A stretch of DNA of 64,000 nucleotides, taken from the NCBI RefSeq assembly GCF_020731415.2, contig NZ_CP088273.1, forward strand, positions 2,857,001 through 2,921,000, read 5' to 3'. The stretch is from Phyllobacterium sp. T1293 (lineage in GTDB: Bacteria; Pseudomonadota; Alphaproteobacteria; Rhizobiales; Rhizobiaceae). This document shows positions 8,466-17,022 of this stretch, in pieces (the first letter of the stretch is position 1; each line of letters opens with the position of its first letter). Position numbers and translations under genes: made by a program. A model generated the notes under the pieces. That model was not told the origin of the DNA. It ran no database searches and saw only the letters and a list, made by a program, of their open reading frames with translations.

Positions 8466-9245
8466 ATGTCCACACCATCCGTTACGATTTCCGACCTTGC
8501 CGGCAAAGCCGTGCTGATCACCGGCGCGTCAACGGGCATTGGCGCGGCACTTGCCCGGGCCTTTGCTGCACAGGGCGCATCTGTTGGCCTGCACTACAAC
8601 TCCAGTGTCGATGCAGCCGAACGATTGGCCGGAGATATCAGCGATTCTGGCGGCAAGGTCGTGCTCGTGAAGGGCGATGCCTCACGCTCCGGCGAGATGG
8701 CCCGCGTGGTGGAAGAAACCGCTGCCGCCTTTGGCCAACTGAATGGCCTCATCAATAATGCGGGTGGCATGGTTGCCCGGCTTGCCTATCAGGAAATGAC
8801 CGATAATCACTATGACGCAGTAATGGACCTCAACGCGCGCTCGGTACTTTCGGCCTCCACAGCGGCCATACCACATCTGAAAGCGCAGGGTGGTTTCATC
8901 ATCAACACCACATCCATCGCCGCGCGAAATGGTGCAGGCAATGGTGCCGGGCTCTACGGCTCCTCCAAGGCATTCGTCTCCAATGTGACCCGCGGCATGG
9001 CCAAGGAACTGATCCCGTTCGGCATTCGTGTCAATGCAGTCGCACCGGGAGTGATCGATACGCCGTTCCACGAACGTTACTCAACGCAAGCGCAACTCGA
9101 TGCCATGCTGGCAACAATTCCCCAGGGCCGTTTGGGTACGGCCGAGGATTGCGTCGGCGCTTATCTTTTTCTCGCCTCAGCTGCTCTCTCCGGCTATCTG
9201 ATCGGGCAGACCATCGAAGTGAATGGCGGGCAGCTTATGCCGTAA
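8466..9245 (+). CDS. SDR family oxidoreductase
   Basis: A 259-residue classical short-chain dehydrogenase/reductase. Seen: TGASTGIG cofactor loop (residues 19-26), NNAG (97-100), Ser150, and the catalytic YGSSK with Tyr164 and Lys168. The C-terminal YLIGQTIEVNGGQ is typical of 3-oxoacyl-ACP reductase (FabG)-like members. The start at ATG 8466 is favoured because GGAGA at 8456-8460 precedes it by five bases; ATG 8454 overlaps that site. It is a single gene, so the substrate is unknown. Confidence 0.88.
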   Translation: MSTPSVTISDLAGKAVLITGASTGIGAALARAFAAQGASVGLHYNSSVDAAERLAGDISDSGGKVVLVKGDASRSGEMARVVEETAAAFGQLNGLINNAGGMVARLAYQEMTDNHYDAVMDLNARSVLSASTAAIPHLKAQGGFIINTTSIAARNGAGNGAGLYGSSKAFVSNVTRGMAKELIPFGIRVNAVAPGVIDTPFHERYSTQAQLDAMLATIPQGRLGTAEDCVGAYLFLASAALSGYLIGQTIEVNGGQLMP

Positions 9246-9370
9246 GCAGGTCGCCGCTGGTGTGATTGAGAATTGCACCACTCTGTGGAAAGGTGCCGCC
9301 GGGAGAACCAGAGAACCAGTCGATTCGGCGTATTCGCCGACCGGCAGGTCAAGGTTGAGGGAGGCGCGCA

Positions 9371-9811
9371 TTGCTTGGTTTGCCAGCATTGATCGGCATG
9401 ATCGTTGTCGGGATTTCCGTGGGCGTTTTTGCCGTGCATCTGGCTGGCGGCAGCAAACGCCCGGCGCTTGCGGATGACCAGCAAGCCCAATCCATCTTTC
9501 TTCTCGATTATCCTGAAAGCCAGATCGAAACGATTATTTACACCCAAAGCCGCCGCACGGCTTTTCTTGAGCTTCCCGCCCATCGCACCGGCATTGTTCA
9601 CGGCATGGGCAACAAGTTTCTGACGCGGAATATTTCTCTCGATGATGTGCATTCCGCTGAACCCGCAGGGGTTCTTGACCTGAAACTGCGGCTTCATGAC
9701 ATGACATGGCCCCGCCAGACATTTTCCTTTGCCAACGAAACGGATAGAAATACTGTTCGGCGCTGGCTTTCCGCGGGAGGAATTACCAATGAACCCACCC
9801 ATGTTCTTTGA
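9371..9811 (+). CDS. small membrane-anchored protein of unknown function
   Basis: A 146-residue protein with a TTG start preceded by GAGGGAGG, one of the best ribosome binding sites in the window. Residues 2-25 form one transmembrane segment (LPALIGMIVVGISVGVFAVH), followed by a soluble part of about 120 residues without a recognised domain. I do not recognise a family. Its end overlaps the start of the sterol-desaturase-like gene by 23 bp, so the two are translationally coupled and probably cofunction in a three-gene operon with the lysoplasmalogenase. A six-base hairpin (TCGGCG/CGCCGA, 9325-9340) precedes it. Confidence 0.7.
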   Translation: MLGLPALIGMIVVGISVGVFAVHLAGGSKRPALADDQQAQSIFLLDYPESQIETIIYTQSRRTAFLELPAHRTGIVHGMGNKFLTRNISLDDVHSAEPAGVLDLKLRLHDMTWPRQTFSFANETDRNTVRRWLSAGGITNEPTHVL

Positions 9812-10721
9812 CGTCACAAAGCTGGCGGTTCCGTTCTACATCATCGCCATTCTGATTGAGCTGGTGGCTATCCGCTACTGGCAGCGCAAAGGTGATTTTG
9901 AAACCCGTGATACATTGACCAGTCTTTTGATGGGAACGGGAAATGTTGCCGCCGGTCTGCTGCTGGGCTTTGTGTCGCTAACGGCGCTGATGTGGGTCTG
10001 GCAGTACCGCTTCTTCGATCTGGGATTGCATTGGTGGGTTTTTATTGTTGCCTTTGTCTTCGATGATTTGCGTTATTACTGCTACCACCGCATCGCGCAC
10101 CGGGTGCGCTGGGTCTGGGCTGAACACGTCAACCACCACTCCAGTCAGCACTATAATTTGTCCACTGCCCTGCGCCAATCATGGACGGGCCAGATAACCG
10201 GCATGTTCATTCTTCAGGTGCCGATGGTCCTGCTCGGCTTCCATCCGGCTGTTATCGCTTTTGTCTATGGTTTCAACCTTGTCTACCAGTTCTGGATTCA
10301 CACGGAAGCGATTGGCAAGATGTGGCGGCCATTCGAATTCATTTTCAACACGCCGTCGCATCACCGGGTGCATCACGCAACCAATCCCCGTTATCTTGAT
10401 GCCAATTATGCTGGCACGCTGATCATCTGGGACCGCATGTTCGGGACATTCGTGGCAGAGTTGGATGAGGATGTCCCGCGTTATGGCATCGTCAAGAATA
10501 TTGGTACGTTCAATCCCATACGTGTGGCTTTTCATGAATGGGTGGGCATGTTGAAAGATACATTATCGCCGGGCCTGACACTGCGCCAGCGCCTGCTTTA
10601 TCTGGTGGCGCCGCCGGGTTGGAGCCATGACGGCAGCCGGAAAACTTCGGCAGACCTCAAAGCCGATTATGTCAGGCTTCATCCGGATGAAGCGGGCAAA
10701 GCCGGATTGCCCAAGGCGTAA
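9789..10721 (+). CDS. fatty acid hydroxylase / sterol desaturase family membrane protein
   Basis: A 310-residue integral membrane di-iron enzyme. The eight-histidine pattern is clear: H100-x3-H104, H113-x2-H116-H117, then H191/H192 and H195-H196 in SHHRVHHATNP. Four or more hydrophobic segments flank the motifs. The family inserts oxygen or double bonds into lipids: sterols, carotenoids, fatty acids, or ether lipids as in alkylglycerol monooxygenase. ATG 9789 follows GGGAGGAATT; an upstream in-frame start at 9729 adds residues without similarity. It overlaps the small membrane protein upstream, and the YhhN lysoplasmalogenase gene follows after 28 bp. That neighbour suggests an ether-lipid or lysolipid substrate (inference). 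Confidence 0.88.
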   Translation: MNPPMFFDVTKLAVPFYIIAILIELVAIRYWQRKGDFETRDTLTSLLMGTGNVAAGLLLGFVSLTALMWVWQYRFFDLGLHWWVFIVAFVFDDLRYYCYHRIAHRVRWVWAEHVNHHSSQHYNLSTALRQSWTGQITGMFILQVPMVLLGFHPAVIAFVYGFNLVYQFWIHTEAIGKMWRPFEFIFNTPSHHRVHHATNPRYLDANYAGTLIIWDRMFGTFVAELDEDVPRYGIVKNIGTFNPIRVAFHEWVGMLKDTLSPGLTLRQRLLYLVAPPGWSHDGSRKTSADLKADYVRLHPDEAGKAGLPKA

Positions 10722-10749
10722 TAGTGTCCTGAAATATAGTGGGGTCATC

Positions 10750-11424
10750 ATGACAGACGGAGCAGGGTCCAATATCCGCTCGGCATACAATGTGCTCTTT
10801 GCCATAGCCGCGATCGCGGCCATAGCCAGCGCATTGCTGGGTGAGAATGCGCGTTGGCTGCATTACATCAGCAAACCCCTTGCAACCGCATTGCTTCTGT
10901 TCATCGTTGTGCAAACCGTCACACCGGTTTCAAAGCGCTATCAATGGGCGGTCGCAGTTGGTCTCGTCTTTTCGCTGTGCGGTGACATTTTTCTGATGCT
11001 GCCGCAGGATATGTTTGTCGCCGGGCTGATCTGCTTCCTGATCACCCATTGCGCCTATATCATTGCGCTTACCAGCAATGTCCGCCTCGCTGCGGTGCCA
11101 GCCACCTTTGTAGCCTGCACCCTATTGGCCCTCGCAATTGTCTGGGGACTATGGTCAAGCCTGCCTGCAGAACTTACGCTGCCCGTAACCGTCTATGCTC
11201 TGGTTCTGGCGCTGATGGGCGCGCAGGCCATCAGCCGGGCACAGCACCTCGCAACACACTCTGCAAAACTGGCCGCAATTGGCGGCGCGCTTTTTCTTGC
11301 CAGTGATACGCTGCTTGCCTATGGGAAATTCCGCTTCACCATACCGGTTGGCCCATTCTGGGTGCTCGGAACCTATTATGCCGCCCAATGGTTTATTGCC
11401 CGATCCGTGGCAAAGTCTGAATAG
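10750..11424 (+). CDS. YhhN family lysoplasmalogenase-like membrane protein
   Basis: A 224-residue protein with seven to eight hydrophobic segments and the YhhN/TMEM86 family pattern: KPLATALLLF near residue 40, LVFSLCGDIFLMLP near 75-88 with the conserved acidic residue, and GGALFLASDTLLAY near 175-188. Mammalian TMEM86 proteins hydrolyse the vinyl-ether bond of lysoplasmalogens; bacterial members are less studied. ATG 10750 is preceded by TGGGGTC and the upstream extension is not conserved-looking. It is the last gene of the operon beginning at 9371. Confidence 0.83.
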   Translation: MTDGAGSNIRSAYNVLFAIAAIAAIASALLGENARWLHYISKPLATALLLFIVVQTVTPVSKRYQWAVAVGLVFSLCGDIFLMLPQDMFVAGLICFLITHCAYIIALTSNVRLAAVPATFVACTLLALAIVWGLWSSLPAELTLPVTVYALVLALMGAQAISRAQHLATHSAKLAAIGGALFLASDTLLAYGKFRFTIPVGPFWVLGTYYAAQWFIARSVAKSE

Positions 11425-11527
11425 CAGGCCGCGACCATTTCACCCTCTGGCGCATTAGGCGTTTGCGGGGTGGAGAATTGCGGGTAGATTTCCTGACTCA
11501 CCGGGAGCTGTGACAGGTCTGATCAAT

Positions 11528-11935
11528 ATGCGGAATACGATAGCCTCATTCTTTCTTATCGCCGTCTTGCCGGTCACTGCCGCATTTGCCGATGAGCTTA
11601 AGCCGATGGATCTGAATTCTGTCGATCCTGATCTGCTTGAAAGCTTTTTTGGCCCATGGCAAATCCGTGATGAGGGTGGTGACAGGGTGTGCAAGGTGAC
11701 ACTGAAGCGGGAAGAGACGATCGGTGGCTCACAGATCGATATCGATCCCGAATGCGTTAAAGCCTTTCCCGTCATGGGGGACATTACCGCCTGGCGCTTG
11801 AAAGAAAACTGGACCATTGAGCTTGTGGATGGGCTTCGCCATACGCGCGTGACCTTCGAAACGCCTGACGACAACTACGTCGCAGAACCACAAACCAATG
11901 GCATATACACCATCGAACAACTTGCGGGCGATTGA
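11528..11935 (+). CDS. exported AprI/Inh-type protease inhibitor-like protein
   Basis: A 135-residue protein with a signal peptide (residues 1-20, cleavage near FAD). The mature part has the AprI/Inh beta-barrel pattern: FFGPWQIRD, a Cys in RVCKVTL, a second Cys in PECVKAF, TAWRLKENWTIEL, then a TFETPDDNYV strand near the end. Inh proteins are periplasmic inhibitors of secreted metalloproteases; Brucella Omp19 belongs to the same fold and is a broad protease inhibitor. ATG 11528 is preferred; the in-frame GTG at 11510 sits too close to its GGGAG. It is a single gene, and no protease is encoded nearby. Confidence 0.65.
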   Translation: MRNTIASFFLIAVLPVTAAFADELKPMDLNSVDPDLLESFFGPWQIRDEGGDRVCKVTLKREETIGGSQIDIDPECVKAFPVMGDITAWRLKENWTIELVDGLRHTRVTFETPDDNYVAEPQTNGIYTIEQLAGD

Positions 11936-11947
11936 CGGGTACCGGCT

Positions 11948-12367
11948 TCAGATTTCAGGACCGGGTGCCGCCTGCATCATCCGCACAGCGTTGATCTTCC
12001 AGCTACCATCGGGCTGTTTTGTCAGTTGATACAGGGCAGTCCAGTCCTTGCCATCAGGACCACTAATCACCACTTCCTGCATGATCTCGGTGTCCGATAC
12101 TTTATTGCGGCCAAAGGCAAAATTGCCCGGCCGGTAAACTGGCTGATAGGCTCGCTTCACCATATCGAAGAACACATCCTTATTGATAAATTTGCCCTGA
12201 ATACCAGGGGACGCAAAGGAATAGGCGGTCGTTGCATCATCGCTCAGAAATGCGGTGATCTGCTTTTTGATGATCGATTGTCCTGTGTCGAGCGGTTCAT
12301 CGGCTGCCGCTGGAGTGGCAACCAGCAGCAGACTGACAATCACAGCAATTGGAAATGCCCTCACCAT
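11948..12367 (-). CDS. DUF4864 family exported protein
   Basis: A 139-residue protein with a cleavable signal peptide (residues 1-22, ending AAADE). The mature domain starts DTGQSIIKKQITAFLSDDATTAYSFAS and ends WKINAVRMM, a pattern of DUF4864, a small NTF2/Cif-like periplasmic domain of unknown function common in alphaproteobacteria. The start is ATG 12367 with AAAGGAG upstream. It is convergent with the Inh-like gene (12 bp apart). Confidence 0.8.
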   Translation of the reverse strand: MVRAFPIAVIVSLLLVATPAAADEPLDTGQSIIKKQITAFLSDDATTAYSFASPGIQGKFINKDVFFDMVKRAYQPVYRPGNFAFGRNKVSDTEIMQEVVISGPDGKDWTALYQLTKQPDGSWKINAVRMMQAAPGPEI

Positions 12368-12627
12368 GCCGTCTCCTTTACCCAGTGGGACAACCGGCCA
12401 ACAGGATAAACCTCTTGCCGGTGAAGTCCATCGCCGGATTTTCTCCTGCAGATACGGGCGTGCGGTCTCATTGGATCACTTTACTGCGAGGCCGCCCGGG
12501 AATTGCGACTCGTTGCCACTTCAGAGTGGTTGAGCGATTGCTATTGAACGGGTCTGATGAAACAGTGAGGACAGTTCGATACCTGCAAGTGGCACGGCAA
12601 TTTCCCCTGCCGCGGAAATATGTTCCC

Positions 12628-13896
12628 ATGAATACAGCTGATAAACATGATGGCACGGACGGTACATCCATGACCGATGCTCCCGTCATCGCAGCGGTAG
12701 CGGAGATTGAATCCCGCTATTGGCGTCAGAACCTTGTTGTCTGCCTTCTCGGTTCCTTCACCACGATTGTGGCCATGACGCTGCTTCTGCCCTTCCTGCC
12801 GCTTTATGTCGAACAGCTGGGCGTGAAGGACCATGCGGCAATCGTGCAATGGTCGGGTGTTGCCTATGGCGCGACCTTTTTCACTGCCGCACTGGTCGCG
12901 CCGCTCTGGGGCCGCCTTGCCGATCTCTATGGCCGCAAGCTGATGCTCATCCGTGCCAGTCTCGGGATGGCTGTCGCCATGTCATTGATCGGCATGGCAA
13001 CCGATGTCTGGCAGCTGGTGGCCTTGCGCCTTGTTGCGGGGCTGCTCGGCGGCTATGCCTCCGGTTCCACCGTACTGGTGGCAACCCAAACGCCAAAAGC
13101 CCGCACCGGCTGGGCACTCGGCACACTTTCATCGGGGATCATGGCGGGCAATCTCGTCGGTCCGCTGATCGGCGGCGGCTTGCCACCCCTCATCGGTATC
13201 CGCCAGACGTTCTGGCTGGCTGGGGGCGTGATCTTTCTCACCTTTATTGCCACAAGCCTGTTCATCAAGGAAGAAAAGCGACCGCCGAAAAACAAAACTG
13301 CGAAGGCGAGCGGCGGATGGTCAGCCATTCCAGACAAGCGCCCGATCATTGCCATGCTGGCGACGGGCATGCTGCTGATGCTCGCCAATATGTCGATTGA
13401 ACCTATTATCACAGTCTATGTGGCACAGTTGGTCAACGACGTGAGCAAAGTTACCATCGTCTCCGGCATTGTCATGTCGGCAGCGGCGCTAGGCAGCATC
13501 CTTTCCGCATCAAGGCTCGGCAAACTCGCTGATCGCATTGGCCATTGGAACGTAATTATCGCCGCTTTGGCCATATCATCGCTGCTGCTGATACCGCAGG
13601 CATTTGTCACACAGGGCTGGCAGTTGATCGGGTTGCGATTCCTGATGGGGCTGGCACTTGGCGGGCTCTTGCCCTGCATAACCAGCGTCATCCGGCACAA
13701 TGTTCCCGATCGTATCGCGGGTGGCATTCTTGGCTATTCGACATCATCGCAATATGCCGGACAGGTGGTGGGACCATTGGCGGGTGGGTTCATTGGCGGT
13801 CATTTCGGCATGCGCGCCGTGTTTCTGGCAACCTGCGTGCTTATGGCCTGCGGCGCAGCCTATTGCTGGCTGGTGCGGCCACAGCGGTCTCAATGA
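12628..13896 (+). CDS. MFS transporter, multidrug-efflux type
   Basis: A 422-residue membrane protein with twelve predicted helices. The loop after helix 2 reads WGRLADLYGRKLMLIRA, a perfect MFS motif A, and the loop between helices 8 and 9 has the related GKLADRIGHW. The overall pattern fits the DHA1 drug:proton antiporter family (TetA/YfmO/MdtG-like). ATG 12628 or ATG 12670 are both possible starts with weak ribosome binding sites; the open frame further upstream (from 12349) overlaps the DUF4864 promoter and has no similarity. There is no adjacent regulator and the substrate is unknown. Confidence 0.87.
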   Translation: MNTADKHDGTDGTSMTDAPVIAAVAEIESRYWRQNLVVCLLGSFTTIVAMTLLLPFLPLYVEQLGVKDHAAIVQWSGVAYGATFFTAALVAPLWGRLADLYGRKLMLIRASLGMAVAMSLIGMATDVWQLVALRLVAGLLGGYASGSTVLVATQTPKARTGWALGTLSSGIMAGNLVGPLIGGGLPPLIGIRQTFWLAGGVIFLTFIATSLFIKEEKRPPKNKTAKASGGWSAIPDKRPIIAMLATGMLLMLANMSIEPIITVYVAQLVNDVSKVTIVSGIVMSAAALGSILSASRLGKLADRIGHWNVIIAALAISSLLLIPQAFVTQGWQLIGLRFLMGLALGGLLPCITSVIRHNVPDRIAGGILGYSTSSQYAGQVVGPLAGGFIGGHFGMRAVFLATCVLMACGAAYCWLVRPQRSQ

Positions 13897-13904
13897 CCCC
13901 AGAT

Positions 13905-14399
13905 TTAAGAGTTGCCAGCTTTCGCAGCCGCCGCAGCTAACGCTTCGCCGTCCATACGATAGAAAAGCTTGTCGGGTATGGGCGAAGCATTAAAGCCGTC
14001 ATAAAAGGCCAGAACTTTCGGATTGTTGCGATCGGCTGTCCAGTCAACGCGCTTGTATCCACGCTCAAGTGCCAGCTTGGCGAGTGCCTGCATCAGGCTG
14101 GTTCCCGCTCCGCTGCTGCGATAAGCCTTTGACACAAAAAGCTCCTTGAGAAACAGGCCAGACTGCAGGCCGGGTCCGGGATAGACGGAGGAAAACGCTG
14201 CAAACCCAATCAGTTCATCGGTGCCTGCGACGAGAATTTCCGTCCCGTCAGGCATGTCGCGCAATCCCCGCAATATCTCCTCGCGAGGTGGGCAAGGTAC
14301 CTCGTAATGCGCCTGCATCTCTTCAAAGAGAGCCGCAAGTTGCAGATAATCCGACGGATTGGACAAACTGACCTTGATCAATCCCACATTCCTTTCCAT
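13905..14399 (-). CDS. GNAT family N-acetyltransferase
   Basis: A 164-residue GCN5-related acetyltransferase. The acetyl-CoA site is visible as LKELFVSKAYRSSGAGTSLMQALAKLA (motif A, R/Q-x-x-G-x-G/A near residue 100), followed by DWTADRNNPKVLAFYDGFNA (motif B). The acceptor substrate is unknown. It is convergent with the MFS gene and transcribed in the same direction as the amino-acid ABC operon upstream, but separated from it by a terminator hairpin. Confidence 0.88.
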   Translation of the reverse strand: MERNVGLIKVSLSNPSDYLQLAALFEEMQAHYEVPCPPREEILRGLRDMPDGTEILVAGTDELIGFAAFSSVYPGPGLQSGLFLKELFVSKAYRSSGAGTSLMQALAKLALERGYKRVDWTADRNNPKVLAFYDGFNASPIPDKLFYRMDGEALAAAAAKAGNS

Positions 14400-14404
14400 G
14401 CAAA

Positions 14405-14432
14405 GGCGGCTCTGATGCGCACCAGAACCGCC
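14405..14432 (-). terminator. terminator hairpin after amino-acid ABC operon
   Basis: GGCGGCTCTGATG at 14405-14417 pairs with CACCAGAACCGCC at 14420-14432; the two mismatches become G-U pairs in RNA. It lies 26 bp beyond the substrate-binding protein stop on the minus strand. Confidence 0.55.
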
Positions 14433-14458
14433 TCCCTTCGTCTCTCCAGCCTTACGCT

Positions 14459-15304
14459 TTATTCGCCTGCATTGATCGTCACAGGCGTCAGCTTATTGGC
14501 CTTCAGACCGTATTTTTCCAAAAGCGCATCATAGGTACCATTCGCCTGCAGTTTTTCAAGCGCCACTTTGACCGCATCACGCAGTTGAGTCTCGCTTTTC
14601 AGGACAGGAATACCAGCCAGAGACTGGCTGAATGCCTCGCCCAGCGTAACGTAAGTATCAGGTTCAAGTTTCTGGTTGTAGGGCAAGGTTTCATTGCCTT
14701 GCGCCGCTGCCTGCAGACGTTGGCTCTTGATCTGCGTGCGGGCATCAGCCGATCCCTCTGTACCCATGACGGTGATCGCCGGTTTGCCCTTGGCGACGCA
14801 GTTGGTCTCGCTCCAGGCGGTGATCTGCGCTGGCCAGTCCGTTGAACGGCTGGCGCCTACTGACTTGCCGCAGAGATCTTCGACGGACTTGATTTCACCG
14901 GCCATGGATTTGGACGTGTAAAACTGCGCGCCGGATTTCATGTAATCGACAAAATCAGCCGTTTCCTGACGGGCCTTCTTGTCGCTCATACCGGCCATGG
15001 CAAGATCAACACGACCTGTTTGCAGGGACGGAAGCATCTGGGCAAAGGCAATTTCCTGCCACTCAACCTTCACGCCGAGTTCCTTGCCGATGGCTTCGCC
15101 AAGCTCAATGTCAAAACCCTGCAATTCATTGGTGGCTGGGTCCTTATAGGTAATCGGCGGATAGTTTGGCATGGTCGCAATAACCAGTTTACCAGCGTCC
15201 TTGATGCGGGCTGGAAGTTCCTGCGCGGTCGCGGAAAAGCTGAAAGCAAGCGCGCCGCCGAGAATTGCAAGCCGGGTTATGGTTTTCATTGTCTGGTTCC
15301 TCAT
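14459..15304 (-). CDS. polar amino-acid ABC transporter, periplasmic binding protein
   Basis: A 281-residue SBP_bac_3 family protein with a signal peptide (cleavage after TAQE near residue 28). The mature start KLVIATMPNYPPITYKDPATNELQGFDIELGEAIGKELG is typical of cluster 3 (polar amino acid/opine) binding proteins, and QTGRVDLAMAGMSDKKAR carries the usual ligand-proximal loop. ATG 15304 follows AGGGGAA; ATG 15289 (MKTITRLA) follows AGGAACC and would also give a normal signal peptide. It is the last gene of the operon lyase-permease-ATPase-SBP. The ligand is not known; the linked lyase suggests an N-substituted amino acid such as an aspartate adduct (inference). Confidence 0.9.
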   Translation of the reverse strand: MRNQTMKTITRLAILGGALAFSFSATAQELPARIKDAGKLVIATMPNYPPITYKDPATNELQGFDIELGEAIGKELGVKVEWQEIAFAQMLPSLQTGRVDLAMAGMSDKKARQETADFVDYMKSGAQFYTSKSMAGEIKSVEDLCGKSVGASRSTDWPAQITAWSETNCVAKGKPAITVMGTEGSADARTQIKSQRLQAAAQGNETLPYNQKLEPDTYVTLGEAFSQSLAGIPVLKSETQLRDAVKVALEKLQANGTYDALLEKYGLKANKLTPVTINAGE

Positions 15305-15353
15305 ATCTGTTCCCCTTTGGCCGGTTCTCCCGGCCTGTTCATCTGATCTTTGA

Positions 15354-16118
15354 TCAGGACAAGACCGCTGCGATAAAGTCCTGAGTACGTTTTTCTTTCG
15401 GACTCGTCAGCACTTCGTGCGGGGTTCCCGTTTCGACAATCTTGCCGCGATCCATGAACACGACCCGGTGTGCGACCTCACGGGCAAAACCAAGCTCGTG
15501 GGTAACAACGATCATGGTCATGCCGCTGGTGGCAAGATCGCGCATGACGCTCAGCACTTCGCTGACCAGTTCCGGATCGAGCGCCGATGTCGGTTCGTCG
15601 AACAGCATCAGTTTGGGCTTCATGGCGAGCGCGCGTGCAATGGCAATCCGCTGCTGCTGACCGCCGGAAAGTTCACTCGGATAGGCGTCTTTCTTATCGG
15701 CAAGGCCAACGCGCTCAAGCAATATCATTGCTTCCGGGATGACGCTGCTTTTTGCCCGTTTCTGGACGATAACCGGCCCTTCGATGATATTCTCCAGCAC
15801 GGTCATATGAGCGAAGAGGTTGAACCTCTGGAACACCATGCCGCTTGCCAGCCTTTGCCGCGAAATCTCAGCATCGGTTAATTCATAGAGCTTGTTGCCG
15901 TCCTGACGAAAACCGATAAGTTCATCATCGATCCAGATAGCGCCGGAATCAATCCGCTCCAGCTGGTTGATGCAACGCAGGAGCGTGCTTTTGCCGGAAC
16001 CGGAAGGTCCGATGATACACAGGACTTCCCCGTGATTGATTTCAAGCGAAACCTTCTGCAACGCATGAAATGGCCCAAAATACTTATTGACGTCTACCGC
16101 TGCGACCATGACTGACAT
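15354..16118 (-). CDS. amino-acid ABC transporter ATP-binding protein (GlnQ-like)
   Basis: A 254-residue PAAT-type ATPase. Walker [10 protein letters not shown] (about residues 38-46), Q-loop [18 protein letters not shown], signature [15 protein letters not shown], Walker [15 protein letters not shown] and H-loop VVTHELGFA are all canonical. It couples ATP hydrolysis to uptake through the adjacent permease. The start ATG 16118 comes two bases after the permease stop, indicating translational coupling. Confidence 0.95.
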   Translation of the reverse strand: MSVMVAAVDVNKYFGPFHALQKVSLEINHGEVLCIIGPSGSGKSTLLRCINQLERIDSGAIWIDDELIGFRQDGNKLYELTDAEISRQRLASGMVFQRFNLFAHMTVLENIIEGPVIVQKRAKSSVIPEAMILLERVGLADKKDAYPSELSGGQQQRIAIARALAMKPKLMLFDEPTSALDPELVSEVLSVMRDLATSGMTMIVVTHELGFAREVAHRVVFMDRGKIVETGTPHEVLTSPKEKRTQDFIAAVLS

Positions 16119-16120
16119 GC

Positions 16121-17017
16121 TCAGGCTCCTTCTGCGGCGGGTTCGGTGCGTTTGCCGGTCCGGCGCCCGAGGCTCTTTGAATAATATTTCTCAAGCAGGT
16201 GCTGGCCAATGGAAAGGACAGTCACAACGACGAGATACCAGATGGCCGAAACGATCAGCAATTCCATGACGCGATTGTTGGCATAATAGACAGCCTGTGC
16301 GTTTCGAAGGATTTCCGCATATTGGATGACGCTGGCAACCGAAGTCAGCTTGACCATGCTGATAACTTCATTGCCCACAGGCGGAATGATCACACGCATG
16401 GCTTGCGGCAGCACGATACGGCGCAGCATGGTAAGCCGCGTCATACCGATGACCTTCGCCGCTTCAATCTGACCATTATCGACGGACAGGATACCGCCTC
16501 GCACGACCTCTGCCGTATAAGCACCCTGATTGATGCCGAGGCCCAAAAGCGTGGCCATGAACGGCGTCATGAAATCGACAGTGCGCATTTCGAAGAGGCC
16601 GGGGATGCCGAGCGTGGGGAAGATCAGAGCAAGGTTGAACCAGAGCAGCAATTGCAAGAGCAGTGGCGTGCCGCGGAAAAACCAGATGTAGAAAACAGCC
16701 ACATATTTCAGCACCGGATTGGGCGACATGATCATGATGGCAAAGATAACGCCCAGCGCCAACCCGAGGGCCATCGCGCAGATTGTCATCAGAATGGTGT
16801 TCCAGAGCCCTGCAAGGATAGCTGGCGCGGTGAAGAACTGGCCGACAACAGGCCAGGCAATCTGGCCTTGCGCAAAGGCTTTGACGATCAGCGCCAATGC
16901 CAGAATGATCAGGGCGGCAGCCAGCCAGCGGCCATAGTGGCGGCGCGGCTGATGTTTCAGATGCGCGATGGAATATTTGGCTGGCGGGATGGAAATCGTA
17001 TTTTCGATGTTTGCCAT
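16121..17017 (-). CDS. amino-acid ABC transporter permease
   Basis: A 298-residue HisM/GlnP-family permease. About five transmembrane helices follow a cytoplasmic N-terminal tail of about 50 residues. The EAA coupling loop reads [32 protein letters not shown]. Start ATG 17017 is preceded by AAGGGTGAG; an upstream in-frame ATG at 17068 would overlap the lyase stop region and lacks a ribosome binding site. A single permease gene is present, so the transporter is probably a homodimer in the membrane. Confidence 0.92.
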   Translation of the reverse strand: MANIENTISIPPAKYSIAHLKHQPRRHYGRWLAAALIILALALIVKAFAQGQIAWPVVGQFFTAPAILAGLWNTILMTICAMALGLALGVIFAIMIMSPNPVLKYVAVFYIWFFRGTPLLLQLLLWFNLALIFPTLGIPGLFEMRTVDFMTPFMATLLGLGINQGAYTAEVVRGGILSVDNGQIEAAKVIGMTRLTMLRRIVLPQAMRVIIPPVGNEVISMVKLTSVASVIQYAEILRNAQAVYYANNRVMELLIVSAIWYLVVVTVLSIGQHLLEKYYSKSLGRRTGKRTEPAAEGA

Positions 17018-17022
17018 TGTTC

